Origin: Nitrospirales bacterium
GTDB taxonomy: Bacteria > Nitrospirota > Nitrospiria > Nitrospirales > UBA8639
Direction of reading: 5' to 3'
DNA: 63,858 nucleotides
Assembly: GCA_029261255.1 (NCBI GenBank)
Contig: JAJDBQ010000142.1
Location: 1 to 63,858, forward strand
Of the stretch, positions 18,876 to 25,016 are shown piece by piece (position 1 is the first letter of the stretch; each line of letters begins with the position of its first letter). A program made the translations under genes and the position numbers. Below the pieces are notes generated by a model. The model was not told the origin of the DNA, searched no databases, and saw nothing but the letters and a program-made list of their open reading frames with translations.

Positions 18876-18955
18876 CCGGCTGCGAGACTTCGGCGGACAG
18901 CCTTCGCATTCTAAAAAGCTGGCTTGCCAGCCGAAGTCTTTGCGAAGGCTGGCGG
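18876..18955. repeat. crossing inverted repeats with pseudoknot-like order
   Basis: Arm A AGACTTCGGC (18885-18894) is complementary to GCCGAAGTCT (18930-18939). Arm B CAGCCTTCGCA (18898-18908) is complementary to TGCGAAGGCTG (18941-18951). The order A-B-A'-B' cannot form one nested hairpin. A separate small hairpin, GCTGGC-TT-GCCAGC (18918-18931), and a GCCAGCC/GGCTGGC stem overlap it. All pairings are perfect. Confidence 0.7.
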
Positions 18956-19078
18956 TGTGTGTAGTCAGCAGCGAATTTCTCTCCCATGTTATCTAAGATT
19001 ACCTATTAAATCTACCAGTTATCTCTGACTTGCCGCCTACCGGTTAGTCAATACCTTCCCATTATCCTTTCCGTCTTT

Positions 19079-19219
19079 AACAGGGAAAATACAGGGAAAA
19101 TATTCTTTTTGAAAGGGAGTGATTTTAATGAAATAGCCGTATACCCAATCAAAATAGGTTGTTTAGAGGTGTCCATTTCTCATTTGGTTTTCAATAACAG
19201 GGAATTAACAGGGAATAAG
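19079..19219. repeat. four copies of ACAGGGAA in two pairs
   Basis: Two units (AACAGGGAAAATACAGGGAA) sit at 19079-19098 and two more (AACAGGGAATTAACAGGGAA) at about 19196-19215. Spacing inside each pair is 11-12 bases. The purpose is unknown. They may be ends of a decayed mobile element or protein-binding iterons. Confidence 0.4.
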
Positions 19220-19496
19220 TGTCTTGAGGCAATGTGCTTTATGTTGTGACGTAAATAGGAGTCCGAACGAGGGGATTGTTGAGAGGGGAACTCTGAAGCT
19301 AGAAGGTAAGTCTTTGAAAAATGTTGGCGATTGATGGATATGACGCTACGGGGCATAAGGCAAATGATGTCATTTTGAAGCTGTTGTGCATTGAAATATT
19401 TTGAAAGTAACAGTTGAGAGCGGTTTTTAGTGTGTTGTTAGATTTAAAAAAGAATACAACAATCTTGTCCTTAGGATGTTCAGTCGTGAGGAAAAC

Positions 19497-20525
19497 TTAA
19501 AGTGTTTTGAGGGCGTAGGTGATAGGTAAGAGGAGAACTATGTATGATCGGTTAATATTGTGTTTGAGAGTAAGAGGAAATGCTTTTTTCACGGTTTCAA
19601 GAGCATCCTGATCGAGGAGCCGATGACCGGAAGGTGATTCGACAGTGAGGGTACTGAGTACACCATTCTTTTTGACCGTCGCTCGTAACACGACCTTTCC
19701 TTCCATACTCCGTAACTTGGCCTGGTACGGATATCGTTTGAGTCCTTGAACTTTTTTATTGAGGGCAGTGGTCAGCCAACCAAAATCTTCTTCTTGCAGC
19801 TGAGCAGCATGCCTCGGTGCTTCGTCGAGGATCTGTCGTTCTGCTGCAGATGCGATCATTTCTCGCCCATTCACGGAAAAATCGTGTTTCTTGTGTAATG
19901 TGTGTTGAACGCCCTCTTGCCACATAGCTTTACCACTAGTTGTGTGAGAATTGGAGTGAGGTTTGTCTAGATAGGCAGGGCGGAGTTGAGAAAATCGAGG
20001 CAATGAGCGGTTCGGAACAGAAGCCAGGAGATCAGCGGTGACGTCAGATTCTTCATGTTGTGAGGTACGCGGCGTCAGCTGCGTGGTTTGGCGTAAAGGC
20101 GGTGATTGAGAAGAAGAGGCACGAATCATGTTGGGCCGTACAGATCGGGTTTGCACAGGACCCTGTTTAGCCATCCGAGCTTGTAACTCACGAAGTCGGT
20201 GTTCGGTTCCTCGTTTGACTTGCGCTAATGGTTGAGGAGGAGGGGCTGCCTCCACGATACTTTTTAGAACCTGTTGCTGTTCAGGTGGCGGTGTGTGTTC
20301 CGGTAGCTGGACAGATTTGGCCTGGACAAGCCGGACTTTCCATGCAAATGATGATTGCGGACTCTGACTCCATTCCGCGCTAGAGAAGATGGCAATCACA
20401 GCCAGCACGAAGCCATGGCCAAGAATGGAGAGCAGCCAGCCGTTCTCCATACGACGCCGAGCTCTGGAGCGAGCGATGATTCTCTTCTGTTCTTTGGTCA
20501 GAGATGATTGAAGAGAAGTCTTCAT
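19497..20525 (-). CDS. tonB: energy transducer TonB (first copy)
   Basis: TonB spans the periplasm and transmits energy from ExbB-ExbD to outer-membrane receptors. The 342-residue product has an N-terminal membrane anchor (about 29-48), a Pro/Gln-rich central spacer, and a TonB C-terminal domain (LKRYPYQAKLRSMEGKVVLR, then SPSGHRLLDQDALETVKKA). It is the second gene of a minus-strand operon behind the TPR lipoprotein gene, with a 52-base gap. A Fur-box-like palindrome lies upstream of that operon. It probably serves the receptors encoded at 25-41 kb. Confidence 0.88.
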   Translation of the reverse strand: MKTSLQSSLTKEQKRIIARSRARRRMENGWLLSILGHGFVLAVIAIFSSAEWSQSPQSSFAWKVRLVQAKSVQLPEHTPPPEQQQVLKSIVEAAPPPQPLAQVKRGTEHRLRELQARMAKQGPVQTRSVRPNMIRASSSQSPPLRQTTQLTPRTSQHEESDVTADLLASVPNRSLPRFSQLRPAYLDKPHSNSHTTSGKAMWQEGVQHTLHKKHDFSVNGREMIASAAERQILDEAPRHAAQLQEEDFGWLTTALNKKVQGLKRYPYQAKLRSMEGKVVLRATVKKNGVLSTLTVESPSGHRLLDQDALETVKKAFPLTLKHNINRSYIVLLLPITYALKTL

Positions 20526-20577
20526 GCAGAGCCTTCATGCTTTTCAACCGCAAGAGCCCATATCTGAATGCTTGTCG

Positions 20578-21780
20578 TCATGGGTTTGTTACGAGTTGCA
20601 TGGAGCGAGCCCGCGCTTCATAGGACCGTGCCTGATCCTCCTGCCCCATCCGTCTGAAGAGATTGGCGGCATCGGCCAACAATTGGCCAACGTCAGCATG
20701 ATGAGGGCCTAGCGCGTTCTCATAGATCGGTAACGCTCGTTCATAGGCATCTTGAGCCAATGCATGTTGCCCACGGTCTCGATAGAGTTCAGCAAGAGTG
20801 TTGAGAGTCTGCCCAATCTGTATGGCGTCATTACCGAGTGCATGCTCATAGGCCGTCATCGCATCGCGATAAGACAATTCAGCTTCGTCATAATGACCTA
20901 AGAGATGATGTGTTTCTCTAAGTACAATGAGTCTGTGCCCGGCTTCTAAGCTCTTTAACCCAAAGACCTGTTGTGTAATCGTCAGGGCCTGTTCTATGAC
21001 AGGAAGTGCGTCGGAAAAAGCCCCTTGTTGCTGATACAGCGTAGTTAAGCCCTCTAGTGTCTTGAGGCGTTGAGGGTTGGCTAAGTTTAAGCTGTCTTGT
21101 GGCAACTGTAGTGCTCGACGATAAAGGGATTCAGCACGAGGTAAATAGCCTTGCGCACGATGAACAATAGCGAGGTTGGATAAGGCAACAATGATGGCTG
21201 GATGATCGGATGAGGAAGAGGGTTCCCAAATAATTAATGCTCTTTCAAAGAAGGGTTTAGCCTCTGCATAGCGTTGTTGCCGGACCAGCAACGTACCTAA
21301 ATTGTTCAGGGTGCTGGCAACAGTCGGATGCCTCTTGCCTAGTGCCGCCTCCCAAACGAGTAGGGTTTCTCTCAAGTACTGTTCGGCTTCGCTCAGGGAT
21401 TTTTCTGCTTGAGATACCTCAGCTAAGTCAGTCAAGCTCTCTGCGACGCTCTGGCTTTGTGGGTCAAGATGCTGAGCAATGGTAAGCGCTTTCTGAAAAT
21501 GACGTGCGGCTTCATTGTATCGTGTGGCCCTCAAGGCCTCTTTGCCTTTTTGTGTTGAACGCTGCCATTCCAGTTCCTCGTTGCCATCGTTATTGTTAGC
21601 TATGGGTAAAGTAGCCTTCGAGTCTGTGCGACTTTCTGAGACTTCGGTTGGAGAGGGAGATTGAATTTCCCGAGAAGTGGCGCAGCTGATGACCAGCGTG
21701 CTAAACGCGAAGATCATGAGGAGGCAAATTGGAATGTGTCGAATCTGCCGAGTATCAGTATAGGCTTGAACGAGAATCAT
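20578..21780 (-). CDS. TPR-repeat lipoprotein
   Basis: The 400-residue product has a lipoprotein signal (LVISCATS, Cys33). It is then almost entirely made of about seven tetratricopeptide repeats of the long kinesin-light-chain type (for example HPTVASTLNNLGTLLVRQQR). Such proteins are usually scaffolds. It precedes tonB in the same operon, so it may assemble TonB or receptor complexes in the periplasm. That role is inference. A candidate Fur box lies 100 bases upstream of its start. Confidence 0.75.
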   Translation of the reverse strand: MILVQAYTDTRQIRHIPICLLMIFAFSTLVISCATSREIQSPSPTEVSESRTDSKATLPIANNNDGNEELEWQRSTQKGKEALRATRYNEAARHFQKALTIAQHLDPQSQSVAESLTDLAEVSQAEKSLSEAEQYLRETLLVWEAALGKRHPTVASTLNNLGTLLVRQQRYAEAKPFFERALIIWEPSSSSDHPAIIVALSNLAIVHRAQGYLPRAESLYRRALQLPQDSLNLANPQRLKTLEGLTTLYQQQGAFSDALPVIEQALTITQQVFGLKSLEAGHRLIVLRETHHLLGHYDEAELSYRDAMTAYEHALGNDAIQIGQTLNTLAELYRDRGQHALAQDAYERALPIYENALGPHHADVGQLLADAANLFRRMGQEDQARSYEARARSMQLVTNP

Positions 21781-21879
21781 AGATCAGTTGTATGAATATT
21801 TGGTGAATCATAGTAAAAAGTATAAATGATTGAATGAAAAGTGAGACTAGTATTGCACGAGTTGCCCGGCAGTTACAAT

Positions 21880-21898
21880 GAGAATGCGAATCTTTCTC
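21880..21898 (-). promoter_or_regulatory. candidate Fur box upstream of the TPR-tonB operon
   Basis: GAGAATGCGAATCTTTCTC matches 14 of 19 positions of the classical GATAATGATAATCATTATC Fur consensus and is itself palindromic at its ends. It lies 100 bases upstream of the TPR gene start, in a position suited to iron-dependent repression. Confidence 0.5.
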
Positions 21899-21940
21899 AA
21901 GAAAAATGAATGAAACTTTCACTGTGGAGATAGTTCAGGT

Positions 21941-22294
21941 CTACAAGGGGAGGTGTTTAGCAACGGTTGTGGTAGCAGATTCTGATGAACGATTTGTATA
22001 GGAAATGCCTGACTGTCGTCGCTTCCAGACATGACGGGAGGCGTGCTTCTTCCGCCAGATGATCACGCCGGTGATCGAGAGAAGGGCTACCACAATCCCC
22101 ATCACACTAATAAAAATCTGAAAGAGCAGTCCGCCGATCCTCGCCATGTGCAGGGTAAAGAGCCAGTTGCTCGCGGTATCCAGTTCCTCGTAAAAGGCGA
22201 GTAGGCTGCCTGTCAGTCCAGCGACCAGGAGGAAAAAGGCCATCACCAACCCCACGTATCGATGGACGAGAAGCCATGTTTGGCGAGGTATCAT
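21941..22294 (-). pseudogene. internally deleted PepSY-associated membrane protein
   Basis: The 117-codon frame begins like a PepSY-TM protein (VHRYVGLVMAFFLLVAGLTG, then FYEELD). It continues directly with sequence typical of the family's far C-terminal membrane helix (LHMARIGGLLFQIF, then LLSITGVIIWRKK). Compared with the 435-residue homologue at 52.7 kb, about 300 residues, including both PepSY domains and the middle helices, are missing without a frameshift. The start codon, frame and an upstream ECF-type promoter motif remain. It may be a remnant or a very reduced two-helix protein. Confidence 0.7.
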
Positions 22295-22368
22295 GAATCA
22301 GACACGCATAGATTTTTTCTGTCGGTCATGAATTTCAGTGCCGTGGCACACCAATCCCTATAAGATAG

Positions 22369-22394
22369 GACGAATAAGAAGAGAAATTCCCTAC
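22369..22394 (-). promoter_or_regulatory. ECF-type promoter motif upstream of the PepSY remnant
   Basis: On the minus strand the site reads GTAGGG-N14-TTCGTC. It is identical in both hexamers and spacing to the site upstream of exbB. It lies 75 bases upstream of the 22294 start codon and points towards it. Confidence 0.6.
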
Positions 22395-22716
22395 CCTAAG
22401 GTCGATGGAAAATGCAGCAGCCCTCTCATCAGACGACGAACAGAGAACATGATCAGTTAGGTTGAAGTCTTGTTCTTTTCCATGGCTGGTAGCGGGAGAA
22501 GTATCGAAATCGGCGAGACCTTCATTTCCGCAGTTTTTTGGGGTGGGAGCAAACTGTCTAAGGAGAACAGCGCCTTGACGTCGCTGTCATGATTATACTA
22601 ATACTCAGCATCAGCATTGAGACAGAAAAATATAGAGCTGTGGCTAATAACGCAACATTCCAGGAAATCGATCTATTCAGATAATAAGAATTACCCCAAT
22701 CCCATTCCCTAAAGGC

Positions 22717-22789
22717 TAGAGCCCTCAGAGACCAGAGCCCTCAGAGACCAGAGCCCCCAGATGTGATGCGCATCTGAGGGCTTTTTTTT
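22717..22789 (+). terminator. intrinsic terminator with three competing left arms
   Basis: A run of eight T (22782-22789) follows the right arm CATCTGAGGGCT. Upstream, AGAGCCCTCAG occurs twice and AGAGCCCCCAG once, in 16-base steps. The nearest copy gives a long stem with one mismatch, while the two upstream copies match the AGCCCTCAG part exactly. The structure ends 36 bases before fecI1. Confidence 0.7.
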
Positions 22790-22824
22790 GACTGTGATCA
22801 AACCTACAAGCTGAAAACTCCTCT

Positions 22825-23337
22825 ATGTCTGACACCACGACCAGAGTTGCCTTTTCCCAGTTTCGTCAGTATTACGATGAACTCCTGACGTTTCTAACCA
22901 GGAAATTAGGCTCACATGACCAAGCCTTAGACGTCACCCAAGAGACATTCCTACGAGTCTTGAATCAAAAATCATCACGGCCAATCGACAATCCACGAGC
23001 GTTTCTCTATCGAACAGCCACGAATTTAACCATTGATATTTTTCGGCGAAAAAAGAAGCAACCGCACACGTCATTGGAATCCGACGATATTCAAGCTCTC
23101 CTCACCGTCGCGCCGACACAGGAGACGGAGGTCGAGGGCAGGGAAAAAATACAACGGCTGTATGAAGCAATTCAAGAGCTACCTCCAAAATGCCGCCATG
23201 TGTTTCTGTTGCATAAATTTAAAGAACGATCGCAAAAAGACATTGCCATTCACTTGGGAATTTCCAAGAATATGGTTGAAAAACATGTCATGAAAGCGTT
23301 GGCCCATTGTAAACGACGAATAGAAGAGGCCTCGTAA
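22825..23337 (+). CDS. fecI: FecI-type ECF RNA polymerase sigma factor 1
   Basis: The 170-residue sigma factor has region 2 (residues about 12-80, with LDVTQETFLRVL and ATNLTIDIFRRKK) and region 4 (about 115-165, with ELPPKCRHVFLLHKFKERS and the helix-turn-helix IAIHLGISKNMVEKH). The IAxHLGIS and MVEKHVMKAL forms are typical of iron-starvation sigma factors. It is followed by fecR1, the zinc-ribbon gene and receptor 1. A terminator lies just upstream. A half-match to a Fur box (GATAATAAGAAT, 22679-22690) is weak. It should direct transcription from the GTMAGG/TTCGTC sites, by inference. Confidence 0.9.
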   Translation: MSDTTTRVAFSQFRQYYDELLTFLTRKLGSHDQALDVTQETFLRVLNQKSSRPIDNPRAFLYRTATNLTIDIFRRKKKQPHTSLESDDIQALLTVAPTQETEVEGREKIQRLYEAIQELPPKCRHVFLLHKFKERSQKDIAIHLGISKNMVEKHVMKALAHCKRRIEEAS

Positions 23338-23392
23338 TGGAATCTGAGGAATCAAAGTATGGTTGAGATAGAGGGCACAGAGCCATGGCACA

Positions 23393-23418
23393 GTAAGGTT
23401 GCGAGCTCGACATTCGTC
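23393..23418 (+). promoter_or_regulatory. ECF-type promoter motif upstream of fecR1
   Basis: GTAAGG (23393-23398), 14 bases, then TTCGTC (23413-23418). It is 79 bases before the fecR1 start and in the same orientation. It lies in the fecI1-fecR1 gap, so fecR1 can be expressed apart from fecI1. Confidence 0.7.
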
Positions 23419-23496
23419 TTTACGTGTAAGGCCAATAGCAAATAAGGTCATTGTGCCGTTTTGTGAAAGTCCCCTAGGGAAAGAAGGAAATCGCGG

Positions 23497-24405
23497 ATGA
23501 GTCTACAGGGAAAAGACGATCCCATCCCGTCAGCGTTTCAGGAGGTGTGGAAAGACCTTGATGCGACGAGACCTCTTCTGAGCAAGGAATTAGAAGCAGC
23601 TGAGGTGTATTGGGATACCCAGACACGCAGGTCGCATCCTGCTCCCATAACGCGTTGGTCGTCTGTCATGCCGATGGCCATGGGAGCTGTAGCCGCGGTG
23701 ATGGTCATGAGCATCTGGTGGTGGTTTGCAATGGGAGTCACGCCGAGCCAGTACCACACAGCAAAAGGCGAACAACAAACGATCACGTTGAATGATGGCT
23801 CAACGGTAATGTTGAATACCAACACCAAGCTGTCGGTTCGATTATCTGATCATGAACGATTGATCGAGCTCGAACAGGGTGAAGCTTGGTTTCGCGTGAC
23901 CCATGACAGTAATCGTCCGTTTCAGGTTGAAGCAGGGAATGGGAGGATTGTAGACCTTGGTACGCAGTTTATCGTGAAGAAGACGATAGAAAAAGTGGAC
24001 GTCTCGGTCTTAGAAGGAAGAGTAGAAGTGGATGTCACAGATTTGCCCAATTCATCGCTGAGCGCAAGTCCACGTATGCTCCAGAAAGGCGACCAAGTGT
24101 GGTACACCTCCAAAGGACACCTCTCAGCAATCGAATCGTTTAATGAGCAAGCTGCAAGCGCCTGGAGGGAAGGGAAGCTGATTTTTCATGCCAAACCCCT
24201 CGATGAAGTGCTGAAAGAACTGGCTCGCTATACAACAGGAAAAATTGAACTGCTTGATCCAACCTTGGCCGAACTGCCGATTAGCGGAATCTTCAATATT
24301 CAGGATCTCGAAAGTTTCCCCCAAGCCCTGCAAGAAGCCTTTCCCATCAAAGCCACACCGCTCAACCCCACACATGTTGTATTGGAACGCAGCACGAAAT
24401 CGTAG
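23497..24405 (+). CDS. fecR: FecR-like sensor lacking the N-terminal cytoplasmic domain
   Basis: FecR relays the receptor-occupied signal to FecI across the inner membrane. The 302-residue product has one membrane helix (about 65-82, AVAAVMVMSIWWWF), a FecR domain (TAKGEQQTITLNDGSTVMLN onwards), and a C-terminal STN-like segment (LDEVLKELARY). Relative to fecR2, it begins at the equivalent of residue 48. The DUF4880-type N-terminal part that contacts sigma in known FecR proteins is absent. The ATG has a good site (GAAGGA), so this is not a wrong start choice, and I found no remnant upstream. It may be unable to act as a normal sigma regulator. Confidence 0.85.
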   Translation: MSLQGKDDPIPSAFQEVWKDLDATRPLLSKELEAAEVYWDTQTRRSHPAPITRWSSVMPMAMGAVAAVMVMSIWWWFAMGVTPSQYHTAKGEQQTITLNDGSTVMLNTNTKLSVRLSDHERLIELEQGEAWFRVTHDSNRPFQVEAGNGRIVDLGTQFIVKKTIEKVDVSVLEGRVEVDVTDLPNSSLSASPRMLQKGDQVWYTSKGHLSAIESFNEQAASAWREGKLIFHAKPLDEVLKELARYTTGKIELLDPTLAELPISGIFNIQDLESFPQALQEAFPIKATPLNPTHVVLERSTKS

Positions 24406-24558
24406 GCTCCACAGGCACAATCTGAGAAGGGCAATTTCCTTGTTGTCTCACTGACGCGTCATGCCGACAGTAGGGCCGCGAGTATCACTCTCCGTACGTT
24501 CCGAGCAGGAAACCGCAGGGGTTCTGCAGCCAATCGCTCAAACAAAAATTATCAGAAG

Positions 24559-24584
24559 GTCAGGCGAGTAGAAAGTGTTTCGTC
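24559..24584 (+). promoter_or_regulatory. ECF-type promoter motif upstream of zinc-ribbon gene and receptor 1
   Basis: GTCAGG (24559-24564), 14 bases, then TTCGTC (24579-24584). It is 75 bases before the 24659 start codon and in the same direction. The predicted transcript would run through the small gene into the terminator at 24949 and, by read-through, into receptor 1. Confidence 0.7.
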
Positions 24585-24658
24585 ATAGAGGATGAGTGAG
24601 GCGGAAAGAACTTGGAACCAAGTAACGAGTAGAGCTCGACAGAACAGAACAGGTAGGA

Positions 24659-24877
24659 ATGAGAGAAGGCATGAACTGGGAGAGACCGCGAGAAGAGAAT
24701 GGACGACAGAGATTGAACCAGGCGTCAGAAGATATCCGATGTCAATGTGGAAAACTGATTGCTCGCTGGGAACGCGATGGGATCTCGATCAAATGTGCAC
24801 GGTGTCAACGATTGGTGTTGATTTCTTTTCAACAGATGAGAGGGAAGCGACCAGAGTCATTCTCGAAAGGATCATAG
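24659..24877 (+). CDS. small Com-like zinc-ribbon protein 1
   Basis: The 72-residue product contains CQCGKLIARWERDGISIKC followed by ARCQRLV, a CxC...CxxC metal-binding ribbon. It resembles the Com family known from phage Mu, where Com acts on mRNA translation. A paralogue with the same spacing lies at 41411. Both sit next to TonB-receptor sequences. ATG 24659 or 24671 may be the start, and neither has ideal site spacing. Located between fecR1 and receptor 1, downstream of an ECF-type promoter motif. A role in receptor expression is inference. Confidence 0.6.
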   Translation: MREGMNWERPREENGRQRLNQASEDIRCQCGKLIARWERDGISIKCARCQRLVLISFQQMRGKRPESFSKGS

Positions 24878-24948
24878 AGGGAAGCGAAGAAACAAGATAA
24901 GTCGGATAGTTCGTCGAATTTAGAGGACAGAGGATTTGAAATCCGGAG

Positions 24949-24980
24949 CCCACAGTTGCCCGAGCAATTGTGGGTTTTTT
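24949..24980 (+). terminator. intrinsic terminator in the receptor 1 leader
   Basis: CCCACAGTTG (24949-24958) pairs with CAATTGTGGG (24965-24974), with one G-T wobble and a six-base loop, followed by six T. It lies 37 bases before the receptor ATG at 25017, so it must be bypassed for receptor expression. A conserved GAGGACAGAG precedes it, as in the leader of receptor 2. Confidence 0.8.
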
Positions 24981-25016
24981 ATTGCTGATTTTATAGACAG
25001 AGAAAGGGCTATGTGC

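Larger units (their letters stand above)
18396..19496. other. 1.1-kb gene-poor region with two repeat clusters
   Basis: This stretch lies between the esterase start and the tonB stop. I find no supported gene. It contains the crossing inverted repeats at 18.87-18.96 kb and the ACAGGGAA cluster at 19.08-19.22 kb, listed separately. Confidence 0.5.

Noticed and set aside
24936-25016. Longer N-terminus of receptor 1
   Set aside because: The extra codons run through the terminator hairpin at 24949-24980 and no ribosome site precedes them.
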